Positions 46,792 to 55,384 of a DNA stretch of 64,000 nucleotides are shown one piece after another. Origin of the DNA: Nocardia kruczakiae NBRC 101016 (GTDB taxonomy: Bacteria; Actinomycetota; Actinomycetes; Mycobacteriales; Mycobacteriaceae); the NCBI RefSeq assembly GCF_001612965.1, contig NZ_BDBL01000024.1, positions 62,001 to 126,000 of the forward strand, in the 5' to 3' direction. Positions within the stretch are counted from its first letter, which is position 1, and each line of letters starts with the position of its first letter. The notes below the pieces were generated by a model, which did no database searches, had not been told where the DNA came from, and saw nothing but the letters and a program-made list of their open reading frames with translations. The position numbers were made by a program, and so were the translations under genes.

Positions 46792-47994
46792 TCAGTCGAT
46801 GATCGAGCCGTTGGAGGCCGCGCGCTGCTTCGCGGCGCGGGCCGCCTTCCGCTCGGCACGGATCTGTTCGAGTTCCTGCTCGAGACTGTCCGCGATGCGG
46901 AACTGGCCGGTGTCGTAGGCGCTCAGCGGATCCGAGTCGTCGTCCGCGGCCTCGGATTTCGGGGCCTTGCTCGCCTTGCCGTCGGCGACCGAATCCGCCG
47001 CGTCGGTATCGGACCGGCGACCCGAGGACTTCTTCGGGGTCCAGATGTCCGGCTCGACGATCGGATCGACCGTCTCCACCGTGCGCGCGGATTCGGTGGC
47101 CGGCGCCTCGGTGGCGGTGTCGCCGGCGCCCGGCAGCGCGGCCATCGGGGCCGGGCGGGTATCGGGCGCGGACTGCCGGATGAAGCTGACGAAGGTCGGC
47201 ATGCTGCGGCGGATCTGTTCGGCCGGGTCGGGCAGATCGCGGATCTGATCGGTGGCCTGGGTGATGGCCTGGCCGTAGCGCTGGCTGGCCGCGTCGTGCA
47301 CCAGCAGCGCCACACCGATCATCACCGGCGCCACGGCGTGCACGCCGACGTTGTACCAGTCGCCGCTGCGCAGGTACGGGTAGGTGTTGAGGCCGACGGT
47401 CAGCGCCAGCAGGGCCAGTTCGGCGAGCGCGACCTGGCGGCGGCTCTCCAGGATGCCCCATTCGGCGACCTTGTTGGTGCCGATCATGATGATGACCAGG
47501 CAGACGCTGATCATGCCTTCGAGCAGGTAGCTGAACCAGTACAGCGGATCGGTGGGACCCCCGGGAGCGATGTTGTGCTGGACGTTGACGGCCGACCACA
47601 GCATGCCGGCGATGACCACACCCGCGAGAGCGCGCATCGACCAGGCGCGATGCCGATACAGCGACGCCACCTTGGCGTGCGGGCTGGATTCTCGTCTCTG
47701 CGCCGCAATTGCCTTGCGGGCCATCAACAGATCTCGCATATCGGCCTTCGCGATCGCTTCGGAGGTCTGCCTGGCGCGGTCGGACGTCGATGCCGCCGCC
47801 TGTACATTTTTCCAGCGCTGTTCGCGTTCCTGCTCGCGGATCTTCTCCGCGAGTTCACGTTCGGCCTGCAGCTCGTTCTCGGAGAGGGCCTCGGTCAGCG
47901 CCGGATCGAACTGGTACGCAAGCCGCCCGCGGGCCTTCTCGACCCGTCGCGCGAGCTGCCTGACCTCATCTTCTCCGGGGTGTTCGACGGTCAA
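46792..47994 (-). CDS. membrane protein with N-terminal coiled coil, function unknown
   Basis: 400 aa. Residues about 10-95 are charged and likely coiled coil (LSENELQAERELAEKIREQE). Four hydrophobic helices follow between about 120 and 235, with SYLLEGMISVCLVIIMIGTN and NTYPYLRSGDWYNVGVHAVA. The C-terminus (about 260-400) is disordered and acidic/Ala-rich, closing with a short coiled coil. The membrane part faintly recalls DUF2637/Spd-type plasmid transfer proteins, but no other transfer gene is near. The first codon is TTG 47994 directly after an in-frame stop with a weak RBS; the start is therefore uncertain. Confidence 0.7.
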   Translation of the reverse strand: MTVEHPGEDEVRQLARRVEKARGRLAYQFDPALTEALSENELQAERELAEKIREQEREQRWKNVQAAASTSDRARQTSEAIAKADMRDLLMARKAIAAQRRESSPHAKVASLYRHRAWSMRALAGVVIAGMLWSAVNVQHNIAPGGPTDPLYWFSYLLEGMISVCLVIIMIGTNKVAEWGILESRRQVALAELALLALTVGLNTYPYLRSGDWYNVGVHAVAPVMIGVALLVHDAASQRYGQAITQATDQIRDLPDPAEQIRRSMPTFVSFIRQSAPDTRPAPMAALPGAGDTATEAPATESARTVETVDPIVEPDIWTPKKSSGRRSDTDAADSVADGKASKAPKSEAADDDSDPLSAYDTGQFRIADSLEQELEQIRAERKAARAAKQRAASNGSIID

Positions 47995-48117
47995 CTAGAC
48001 CACCGCCCGGTGAGATACGGTGGCCGGCAAGTGTTCACGAAGTGGGAACGGCACATGCCATTCATAGTCGATGAACCGCCATCTGCGAAACTGCGGATTA
48101 GCCCCAATGCCAGACTT

Positions 48118-48158
48118 ATTCGGCGTGTCGCGCGCGGCACGCCGATTCGGCGTGTCGC
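48118..48158. repeat. 14-bp direct repeats with hairpin
   Basis: ATTCGGCGTGTCGC occurs at 48118-48131 and 48145-48158 (27 bp apart). Within this, CGGCGTG (48121-48127) pairs with CACGCCG (48138-48144). Intergenic, between two minus-strand genes. It could be a regulator site or a terminator for the gene at 48212. Confidence 0.6.
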
Positions 48159-48211
48159 AATGGGCTGTGAGGCAGCGTGTTTCACCCCGTTCGGGGCGCG
48201 CGAGCGGGGAC

Positions 48212-48562
48212 TCAGGCGGCAGCGGCGCGCGCCAGCATCCGGCGCATCTCGTCCGGCTCCTCCACGTCGACGACGATCCGGCTGAATTCGGTGCCGGTCA
48301 GTTCGATCCGCACCCCACGGCCGTCGAAGCGGGTATCCCAGAACTCCTTGCGGCCTTTGCCGCGGAAGACACCGGCCGCGATCACGCCCGGGAAGAAGGT
48401 GCCGGGCGCGCGCATCCACGGCGGCCGCAGATCGACCTCGGCGGGCGCGACGGCCACGACGTGGGACAGGTCGAAGCGCACCCGTTCGCACAGCGAGAGC
48501 AAACGGTGCGTGCCACGGACATGGACGGTCACCGTCGTACCCGTGATCTCGATATCGACCAT
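48212..48562 (-). CDS. conserved hypothetical small protein
   Basis: 116 aa from ATG 48562. Reads as a small all-beta, PH-like protein: MVDIEITGTTVTVHVRGTHR, LSHVVAVAPAEVDL, then PPWMRAPGTFFPGVIAAGVF and FSRIVVDVEEPDEMRRML. No signal or membrane segment. I know this pattern only as an uncharacterised actinobacterial family. A longer form starting 13 codons upstream is possible; GAGG before 48562 favours the shorter one. Confidence 0.75.
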   Translation of the reverse strand: MVDIEITGTTVTVHVRGTHRLLSLCERVRFDLSHVVAVAPAEVDLRPPWMRAPGTFFPGVIAAGVFRGKGRKEFWDTRFDGRGVRIELTGTEFSRIVVDVEEPDEMRRMLARAAAA

Positions 48563-48667
48563 CGCACACCTCATCTCCCCGAGTGGATCCTCGGGTTCCA
48601 TGGTGCCGATCGGTCCTGATCGGAGGCTGTGCCGATCCTTTGAAATCTCTCAGATTTGCGAACCCGG

Positions 48668-49579
48668 TTACCGGCCGCGATCTGCGAGGATGCGCTGTTC
48701 GAGCCGCTGCGTCAGCGAGCGCACCCGTTCGTCGACGCTCAGCTTGTGATCCAGGGCCACGTTCACCGCGCCCCGCAGCAGGGCATACGGCTCCCACCCC
48801 GCGGGCGCCACCGTGCGCGCGGACCGGCGTTCGATGGCACCGGCGATCACCTCGGCGGCCCGCCGGGCGGTGATGCGCTGATTCAGCGGCCAAGGCAGCA
48901 GCGCACCGAATTCGGCGCCCAGCTCGTCCTCGTCCAGGGTGTCGTGGGTCATCGCCGTCTCCACCACGCCGAAATAGGCGATTCCGGCCGAGGCGCCCGT
49001 TCCGCCGAGTTCCACCCGCAGCGCGCGCCCGAGCTGTTCCACCCCGGCCTTGCTCACCATGTACGGCGAACCGCCCATTCCGGGTGCGAACGCGGCACAC
49101 GAGGAGACCACGACGACGTGACCGTGCGCCGCGATGACGTCGTCGAGCGCGGGCTGGACGGTGTTGAAGGCGCCGGTGAGGTTGATCGCCAGCACCCGGT
49201 CGAATTCCTCGGGATCGAGCAGCCGCACGGTGGCCGGGCGCGGGACCACGCCGGCGTTGGCCACCACCACGTCGATGCGCCCGAAGTTCTCCCGGACCTG
49301 TCCGACAGCCAGCCGCACCCCCTCCCGGTCGGCCACGTCGACGGCGATCGCGACGGCCCGGATGCCGAGTGCGGCCGCGCCCGCGCGCACGGCCTCGGCG
49401 TCGATATCGAACAGCGCGACGTAGGCGCCGCGGTCGTAGAGCAGCCGGGCCAGCTCGTAGCCGATGCCGGCGGCGCCGCCGGTGATCACCACGACCTTGT
49501 CGCGCACGTCGAGTCGCTCACCTCCGCCGAGCACCGGGGCCAGCAGCGTGCGCACCATATCGAACGGTCCTGTGATCAT
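48668..49579 (-). CDS. short-chain dehydrogenase/reductase of the oxygenase operon
   Basis: 303 aa. Classical SDR: VVVITGGAAGIGYELARLLY, VVANAGV, SSCAAFAPGMGGSPYMVSKA (Ser, Tyr-x3-Lys). About 25 extra N-terminal residues (MVRTLLAPVLGGG) and a 50-residue C-terminal extension distinguish it from minimal SDRs. ATG 49579 overlaps the monooxygenase stop (ATGA). Last gene of the operon that starts at 53110; likely oxidises the alcohol or ketone handled by the monooxygenase. Confidence 0.88.
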   Translation of the reverse strand: MITGPFDMVRTLLAPVLGGGERLDVRDKVVVITGGAAGIGYELARLLYDRGAYVALFDIDAEAVRAGAAALGIRAVAIAVDVADREGVRLAVGQVRENFGRIDVVVANAGVVPRPATVRLLDPEEFDRVLAINLTGAFNTVQPALDDVIAAHGHVVVVSSCAAFAPGMGGSPYMVSKAGVEQLGRALRVELGGTGASAGIAYFGVVETAMTHDTLDEDELGAEFGALLPWPLNQRITARRAAEVIAGAIERRSARTVAPAGWEPYALLRGAVNVALDHKLSVDERVRSLTQRLEQRILADRGR

Positions 49580-51093
49580 CGGATACTGCTCATCTCTGCG
49601 GTGGTCGGATCCGCTACGTGGCGCGACAGCAGGTAGGAGTCCGCGTCGAAACTCGCGACGCGGCGGCGGTATTCGAAACTCCAGTTCGGATACAGCCCGG
49701 CGTTCTCGCCCTTGTCGGTGGTGTAGTAGCTGTCGCAGCCGCCGCCCAGCCACACGGTATCGCGACTGCGCTGCCGCATCTCGTCGAGGAACCGGTCCTG
49801 CACCGAGGCGCGGACCTCGACGCGGTCGACATCGTTGTCGCGCAGGGTTTTCAGCGCGTCGACGATGTAGGCGATCTGCGATTCGATCATGAAGATCGCG
49901 GACTGGTTCCCGGCGGCGCCGAACGGCCCGAGGGTCAGGAACATATTGGGGAAGCCCGCGATCGCCGCGCCCAGATAGCTGCTGGGCCGGCGACGGTAGT
50001 GGTCGGCCACGGTCAGTCCGCCGACGCCTTCGATCCGGTCGTAGAGCTTCGGTATCGCGCCGAACCCGGTGCCCCAGACGATGGTGTCGACCGGATGTTC
50101 CGCACCGTCGGTGGTGACGATCGACCCGGGGCGGATCTCGGCGATGGATTCCGTCACCACGTCGACGTTGTCGCGAGTGAGGGCCGGATAGTACGCGTCG
50201 GAGAAGATCGCGCGCTTACATCCGATCATGTAGTCCGGGGTCAGTTTCCGCCGCAGGGCCGGATCGCGGACCTGGCGCCGCAGTTGCATCCCCGACAGCG
50301 CCTGGAACGGATGGCGGAAGCGACGGTCGACGAATCCGACCAGTCCGAAGCTCTCGATACCCGCGTAGTACGCGCCCCGCAGCGCGGTGCCCAGCAGCGG
50401 CACCCGGCGTAGCAGCGCGCGCTCCACGCCGAGGGTGGACCGATCCAGGCGGGAGACGATCCACGGGGCGGAGCGCTGGAAGACCGTGAGCCGTCGCACC
50501 TTCGGCGCGATCTCGGGGATGAACTGCACCGCGGAGGCGCCGGTGCCGATCACGGCGACGCGCTCGCCGGTCAGATCGTGCTCGTGATTCCAGTGCAGCG
50601 AGTGGAACTGGGTGCCGCGGAAGGTCTCGCGCCCCGGCATATTCGGGATCTTCGCCTCGCTGAACGGGCCGACCGCCGAGATCAGTACATCGGCGCTGAG
50701 CACTCCCCGGTCGGTGCGCACGAGCCACCGCCGCCGCGATTCGTCCCACTGCGCGCGCACCACATCGGTGCCGAAACGCATGTGCCGCACCACATCGTGG
50801 CGCTCGGCGACATCGCGCAGATAGCCCAGGATTTCGGGCTGGCGTCCGTAGGTGCGCGACCAGTCGGGATTCGGCGCGAAGGAATAGGAGTAGAGGTGCG
50901 AGGGCACATCGCAGGCGCAGCCGGGATAGGTGTTGGCCTGCCAGGTGCCGCCGAGATCGTCGGCGCGTTCGAGAATCAGGAAGTCCTCGAATCCGGCCGC
51001 GCGCAACGACACCGCGAGGCCGATTCCGGCGACTCCGGCGCCGATCACCGCGATCGGCGTGTGTTCGGCGGGGGCGCTCTCGGATACTGCCAT
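49576..51093 (-). CDS. Baeyer-Villiger-type flavin monooxygenase
   Basis: 505 aa from ATG 51093 (AAGGA RBS). First FAD loop IAVIGAGVAGIGLAVSLR, the BVMO fingerprint FRGTQFHSLHWN (FxGxxxHxxxW followed by N instead of P/D), second nucleotide loop VAVIGTGASAVQFIPEI for NADPH, and VDTIVWGTGF. The conserved start YPGCACDVPSHLYSYSF is typical of bacterial BVMOs. Inserts one O atom next to ketones; a steroid or terpenoid substrate is plausible given cyp51 and the cholesterol-oxidase-like gene nearby, but this is inference. Confidence 0.9.
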   Translation of the reverse strand: MAVSESAPAEHTPIAVIGAGVAGIGLAVSLRAAGFEDFLILERADDLGGTWQANTYPGCACDVPSHLYSYSFAPNPDWSRTYGRQPEILGYLRDVAERHDVVRHMRFGTDVVRAQWDESRRRWLVRTDRGVLSADVLISAVGPFSEAKIPNMPGRETFRGTQFHSLHWNHEHDLTGERVAVIGTGASAVQFIPEIAPKVRRLTVFQRSAPWIVSRLDRSTLGVERALLRRVPLLGTALRGAYYAGIESFGLVGFVDRRFRHPFQALSGMQLRRQVRDPALRRKLTPDYMIGCKRAIFSDAYYPALTRDNVDVVTESIAEIRPGSIVTTDGAEHPVDTIVWGTGFGAIPKLYDRIEGVGGLTVADHYRRRPSSYLGAAIAGFPNMFLTLGPFGAAGNQSAIFMIESQIAYIVDALKTLRDNDVDRVEVRASVQDRFLDEMRQRSRDTVWLGGGCDSYYTTDKGENAGLYPNWSFEYRRRVASFDADSYLLSRHVADPTTAEMSSIR

Positions 51094-51146
51094 CGTCGAA
51101 TTCCTTTCGGTGCGGGCGTCGTTGCCCGAAACAACCGGTCTCGTGC

Positions 51147-52238
51147 TCACAGGTCGAGTTCGAGAGTGTCGCCCGCCGCGCGCGAGACGCAGGTGAGCAT
51201 GGTGGTCTCGCGTTCGGCGGGACTCAGCCGCCGATCGCGATGGTCGACCGCGCCGGCGTGCACGGTCACCGCGCAGGTGCCGCAGAATCCCTGCCGGCAC
51301 GAATAGGCGACGTCGGGCAGGACCCGGCCGATGGCCGCCAGGGCCGATTCGTCGGCGGCCACGTCCACGGTGTGACCGCTGCGCCGCAACCGGATCCGGA
51401 ACGGGCGGCCCTGCTGCACCGGCAGCGGCGAGAAACGTTCGGTGTGGACCGAGACGGTCGGCTCGTGGGCGGCGTCGGTGTCCAGCGCGGCGGCCATCAG
51501 CGGCGGTGGACCACAGACGTAGATCGCGGTGCCGCGCGGCACGTCGGCCAGAATCAGATCGAGGTCGGCGATACCGAATTCGTCGTCGGGCCGGACCTCG
51601 AGCCGTCCGCCGCGATGGGCCGAGAGTTCGTCGAGGAACGGCATCGTCGCCCGGCTGCGGCCGAGATACACCAGCCGCCAATCGATTCCGCGCCGTTCGG
51701 CGTCGGCCACCATCGGCAGCAAGGGGGTGATGCCGATGCCGCCGGCCACGAAGACGTAGTGCGGGGCGTCGATATAGCCGAAGGCGTTGCGCGGCCCGCG
51801 CACGCGCAACCGGTCCCCCACCGCCACGTCGCGATGGATCTCGTCGGATCCGCCGCCGCCCTCGGGCAGATGGCGCACGGCGATGCGATAACTCCCGCGA
51901 TCGGCCGGGTCACCGTTGAGCGAATACTGCCGCTGGCGCCCGGAGGGCAGGAGCACGTCGATGTGCGCGCCCGGAACCCAGCGCGGCAACTGCCCGCCGT
52001 AGGGCGCGACCAGGGTCAGCACCACCACGTCCCCCGCCTGCGTCTCGCGCCGGGCGACGATCAGTTCACGTTCGAAACCACTGCGCCGCACGGGATTCGG
52101 TCGCGACAGCACCTCGATCGGCGGTTCCGTGGTGACGCCGCGGCGATACAGGTCGAACACCGCGCCGACCGCACGCAGCGGCAGCGACGGCCGATACTCC
52201 GGCCGGCCGGCGGCGACCGGGTACGCCACCGCCGTCAT
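51147..52238 (-). CDS. ferredoxin reductase (FNR-type domain plus C-terminal 2Fe-2S)
   Basis: 363 aa. FAD/FMN domain about 45-160 (GAHIDVLLPSGRQRQYSLNG with the RxYS motif), NAD domain about 160-270 (FVAGGIGITPLLPMVADAER; VCGPPPLM) and a plant-type ferredoxin at the end, cluster Cys in SCRQGFCGTC plus a distal Cys in LTCVSRAAG. It passes electrons from NAD(P)H to an oxygenase partner, probably the di-iron-like protein encoded just upstream. Start overlaps that gene's stop by 4 bp. Confidence 0.9.
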   Translation of the reverse strand: MTAVAYPVAAGRPEYRPSLPLRAVGAVFDLYRRGVTTEPPIEVLSRPNPVRRSGFERELIVARRETQAGDVVVLTLVAPYGGQLPRWVPGAHIDVLLPSGRQRQYSLNGDPADRGSYRIAVRHLPEGGGGSDEIHRDVAVGDRLRVRGPRNAFGYIDAPHYVFVAGGIGITPLLPMVADAERRGIDWRLVYLGRSRATMPFLDELSAHRGGRLEVRPDDEFGIADLDLILADVPRGTAIYVCGPPPLMAAALDTDAAHEPTVSVHTERFSPLPVQQGRPFRIRLRRSGHTVDVAADESALAAIGRVLPDVAYSCRQGFCGTCAVTVHAGAVDHRDRRLSPAERETTMLTCVSRAAGDTLELDL

Positions 52239-53110
52239 CGCCGGCCCTCGCGCGCCGCCGGCGACTGCGCGAGATACCGCAGCGCGTTGTCCATACTGCC
52301 GAGCTGGGAGGGATGGAATCCGGGCCGCAGATACCGCGGAATCTCGGTCAGGAAGGTCGACATGCGCGGCACCACGCCGCGGGCGGAGGCGCTGAGGAAC
52401 TGCAACGGCCAGAACCGCCCTTTGCGCGGGTCGGGATCCTTGCCGAACAGATAGCCGCCGGCGACCACGAACAGCACCAGCAGCGACGAGCTGGCCAGCA
52501 CGGCGGTGCGGGCCTTGCGCAGATATCCGCCGTCGACGTGCATGTACGCGTCGTAGACCACGCTGCGGTGTTCGACCTCCTCCGCGCCGTGCCAGCGAAT
52601 CAGGTCCAGCATCGCCGGATGCATGTTCTTGGCCTCGAGCACGTCGTTGGTGAGCAGCCATTCGCCGATGACGGCGGTGTAGTGCTCCATCCCCGCGAAC
52701 AGGCCCAGCCGCTCGCACAGCCACTCGTGTTTGGCGCGGCCGGTCAGGCCGTGATCGCCGAGCATCCGATCGACCAGCCAGGCCACCGTCTCCACCATCG
52801 GGGCTACGTCGAGGCCGAGCGACTCCAGGTGGCGACGCGCCTGCGCGTGCGAGCTGGCGTGCTGATTCTCCTGGCCGATGAAGCCCTGCACCTCTTCGCG
52901 CAGCCGCTCGTCGTCGATATAGGCCAGCGCCTCCGCGAGGGCCGCGGCCATCGCGCGTTCCCCTTCCGGGAGTACCAGGTGCATCACGTTGATGATGTGG
53001 GTCGCCATGACCTCGCCCGGAATGTAGTGCATGGGGACGGAGTCGAAATCGAACCGCACATCGCGGGCCCTGATCGCGTGGGCTTGATCGTCGTAGACCG
53101 AGGTGTTCAT
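52235..53110 (-). CDS. COG3687-type predicted metal-dependent hydrolase (ferritin-like)
   Basis: 291 aa from ATG 53110 (AAGGA 7 nt upstream). PF10118-like helical protein with Glu/His pairs arranged as in di-iron enzymes: QGFIGQENQHASSHAQARRH, LFAGMEHYTAVIGEWLL and RWHGAEEVEHRSVVYDAYMH. Members occur next to ferredoxin reductases and act on lipophilic substrates. One hydrophobic helix (VLASSSLLVLFVVAGGYLFG) near 205-225 suggests membrane contact. First gene of a four-gene operon under a palindromic operator. Confidence 0.85.
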   Translation of the reverse strand: MNTSVYDDQAHAIRARDVRFDFDSVPMHYIPGEVMATHIINVMHLVLPEGERAMAAALAEALAYIDDERLREEVQGFIGQENQHASSHAQARRHLESLGLDVAPMVETVAWLVDRMLGDHGLTGRAKHEWLCERLGLFAGMEHYTAVIGEWLLTNDVLEAKNMHPAMLDLIRWHGAEEVEHRSVVYDAYMHVDGGYLRKARTAVLASSSLLVLFVVAGGYLFGKDPDPRKGRFWPLQFLSASARGVVPRMSTFLTEIPRYLRPGFHPSQLGSMDNALRYLAQSPAAREGRR

Positions 53111-53145
53111 GGCGCGTCCTTGCGGGTGGTCGAAGCGATGCTCCG

Positions 53146-53192
53146 ACCGTAATGTTGACATCACTAGATGTCAACAGCGGTCGATGTCAACA
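53146..53192. promoter_or_regulatory. TetR operator and oxygenase-operon promoter
   Basis: A perfect 24-bp palindrome at 53153-53176 (TGTTGACATC, ACTA, GATGTCAACA) and a third copy of the half site GATGTCAACA at 53183-53192. On the minus strand TTGACA (complement 53169-53174) and TACGGT (complement 53146-53151), 17-bp spacer, make a consensus promoter whose -35 and spacer are entirely inside the palindrome. Confidence 0.9.
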
Positions 53193-53229
53193 AAACGCCT
53201 CGTCACCGTCCCCCGGTAGCATCACGGCC

Positions 53230-53892
53230 ATGGCCGATTCGCCGCACATTCCGAAAACGGGCAGCCGCCCCTGGCGTGGGCGCGAACCGGCCGATCGCAT
53301 CGCCGCACGTCGCGAACGGCTGCTGCAGGCCGGTTACGAACTCATGGCCGGCGCCGGCGCGGCCGAGACCTCGATGCGCGGAGTATGCCGACAGGCGGGG
53401 CTCACCGAACGTTATTTCTACGAGAGTTTCGCCAATCTCGACGATTTGACGACCACCGTCCTCGAGAACACCGTCGAACAGTGCCGGGATCGGCTGCTCG
53501 CCGCGCTGGCCGACGCCCCCGAGGACCGGGATCTGCTGTTCGGTCACGTGGTGCGCGCGTTCACCGATTTCCTCACCGAGGACCCCCGGCGCGGGCGCAT
53601 CCTGTTCGTCGAATCGATCGCCACCCCGGCACTGACCCGGCGCGGCAGCGAACTGGTCCCGGTGATCACCGGGCCGATCGCGTCGGTGATCGCCGCCGAC
53701 GACACCGACACCCCGGCCCCCGACGAGACCGACGCGACGCTCAACGCGATGGCCATCTTCGGCGCGCTCGCCTACTGCTACCGCCCGTATCTGATCGGCG
53801 ACATCACCATCGACAGGGAGCGGTTCGACAACCACGCCGCCGCGATCATCCGGCAGCTCAGCACCGTGCGCTCGGCGCCGGTCCTGCGCTGA
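53230..53892 (+). CDS. TetR family transcriptional regulator of the oxygenase operon
   Basis: 220 aa. HTH: RERLLQAGYELMAGAGAAET SMRGVCRQAGLTERYFYESF ANLDDL. C-terminal ligand domain with FTDFLTEDPRRGRILFVESI and AYCYRPYLIGDITID. TAGCAT (53217-53222) ends 7 nt before the ATG, suggesting a leaderless mRNA. The palindrome between it and the oxygenase operon covers that operon's promoter, and the extra half site lies just upstream of its own promoter, so it should repress both. Confidence 0.9.
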   Translation: MADSPHIPKTGSRPWRGREPADRIAARRERLLQAGYELMAGAGAAETSMRGVCRQAGLTERYFYESFANLDDLTTTVLENTVEQCRDRLLAALADAPEDRDLLFGHVVRAFTDFLTEDPRRGRILFVESIATPALTRRGSELVPVITGPIASVIAADDTDTPAPDETDATLNAMAIFGALAYCYRPYLIGDITIDRERFDNHAAAIIRQLSTVRSAPVLR

Positions 53893-53924
53893 GCACCAGC
53901 ACCGGCAATTCCGTCCCGCACACC

Positions 53925-53955
53925 GGTCCGGCACTGTCCGAAACAGTGCCGGACC
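53925..53955 (+). terminator. hairpin terminator after tetR
   Basis: Perfect 13-bp stem GGTCCGGCACTGT / ACAGTGCCGGACC with a 5-nt loop, 32 nt past the TetR stop, separating it from cyp51. Confidence 0.8.
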
Positions 53956-54034
53956 TTGCCTCGCCCACCCTTCCGTAGTACCGTCCAGACACGTGTCCAT
54001 CACGGATGGATCCGGACATGCGGAAGGATTTCTC

Positions 54035-55384
54035 ATGACGTTGGTCAAGCCGCGGCAAGTCTCCGGGGGCGAACATGAGCACGGCCACCTCGAAGAGTTC
54101 CGCACCGATCCGATCGCGCTGATGCGGCGGGTGCGCTCCGAGTGCGGCGATGTGGGCTCGTTCCGGCTGGCCGACAAGGACGTCATCCTGCTCTCGGGCG
54201 CCGAGGCGAACGAATTCTTCTTCCGCGCGGCCGACGAGGATCTCGACCAGGGCGCCGCCTACCCGTTCATGAAGCCGATCTTCGGTGACGGCGTGGTGTT
54301 CGACGCCAGCCCCGAGCGCCGCAAGGAAATGCTGCACAACCAGGCCCTGCGCGGTGACTTCATGCGCGGGCACGCCGAAACGATCGCGCACGAGGTGCAC
54401 CGCATCCTCGAGGGCTGGGGCGACGAGGGCGAAATCGACCTGCTCGAGTTCTTCGCCGAGCTGACCATCTACACCTCCTCGGCCTGTCTGATCGGCAAGA
54501 AGTTCCGGGAGGAACTCGACGAGCGGTTCGCGCACCTGTACCACGAACTCGAACGCGGCACCGACGCGCTGTGCTACGTCGACCCCTATGCGCCGATCGA
54601 GAGTTTCCGCCGCCGCGACGAGGCGCGCGCGAAGCTGGTCGAACTGGTCCAGGAGATCATGAACGGCCGCATCGCGAATCCGCCGCAGGGCAAAGAGGAT
54701 CGCGACATGCTCGACGTGCTGGTCTCGATCCGCGACGAACAGGGTGAGTTGCGGTTCTCCGCCAGCGAGATCACCGGCATCTTCATCTCGATGATGTTCG
54801 CCGGTCACCACACCACCTCCGGCACCGCGGCCTGGACGACCATCGAATTGCTGCGCAATCCCGAGGTGCTGGCCCGGGTCGTCGGCGAACTCGACGAGCT
54901 CTACGCCGACGGCCAGGACGTGAGTTTCCATGCGCTGCGCCAGATTCCGCAGCTCGAGGCGACGTTGAAGGAGACGCTGCGCCTGCATCCGCCGCTGATC
55001 ATCCTGATGCGCGTCGCGCGCGGCGAATTCGAGGTGTGCGGGCACAGCATCGCGCCGGGCGATCTGGTCGCGACCACACCGGCGGTCTCCAACCGGATCG
55101 CGGAGGACTTCCCCGAGCCCGACCGCTTCGATCCGGGCCGCTACGTCGATCCCAACCAGGCGGATCTGGTGAACCGCTGGAGCTGGATCCCGTTCGGCGC
55201 CGGACGGCATCGCTGCGTCGGCCAGGCGTTCGCCCTCATGCAGTTGAAGGCGATCTTCTCGATCCTGTTGCGAGACTGGGAATTCGAGATGGCGCAGCCC
55301 TCCGACAGCTACCGCAACGACCACTCCAAGATGGTGGTGCAGTTGCAGCAGCCGTGCACCGTCCGGTACCGGCGGCGCGGGTGA
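54035..55384 (+). CDS. cyp51: sterol 14-alpha-demethylase CYP51
   Basis: 449 aa from ATG 54035 (AAGGA 7 nt upstream). Very close to mycobacterial CYP51 throughout: EHGHLEEFRTDPIALMRRVR, PEYPFM-like region YPFMKPIFGDGVVFDASPER, I-helix AGHHTT (256-261), ExxR Glu313-Arg316 and haem loop FGAGRHRCVG with Cys394. No N-terminal membrane anchor, so soluble. Family reaction: three-step oxidative removal of the sterol 14-methyl. Bacterial physiological substrate uncertain. In mycobacteria a ferredoxin gene follows cyp51; here it does not. Overlaps the SDR gene by 4 bp. Confidence 0.96.
   Translation: MTLVKPRQVSGGEHEHGHLEEFRTDPIALMRRVRSECGDVGSFRLADKDVILLSGAEANEFFFRAADEDLDQGAAYPFMKPIFGDGVVFDASPERRKEMLHNQALRGDFMRGHAETIAHEVHRILEGWGDEGEIDLLEFFAELTIYTSSACLIGKKFREELDERFAHLYHELERGTDALCYVDPYAPIESFRRRDEARAKLVELVQEIMNGRIANPPQGKEDRDMLDVLVSIRDEQGELRFSASEITGIFISMMFAGHHTTSGTAAWTTIELLRNPEVLARVVGELDELYADGQDVSFHALRQIPQLEATLKETLRLHPPLIILMRVARGEFEVCGHSIAPGDLVATTPAVSNRIAEDFPEPDRFDPGRYVDPNQADLVNRWSWIPFGAGRHRCVGQAFALMQLKAIFSILLRDWEFEMAQPSDSYRNDHSKMVVQLQQPCTVRYRRRG

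Noticed and set aside
46792-47994. Trace of a conjugative element (Spd-like protein)
   Set aside because: Resemblance is weak and no replication, transfer or integrase genes are nearby.
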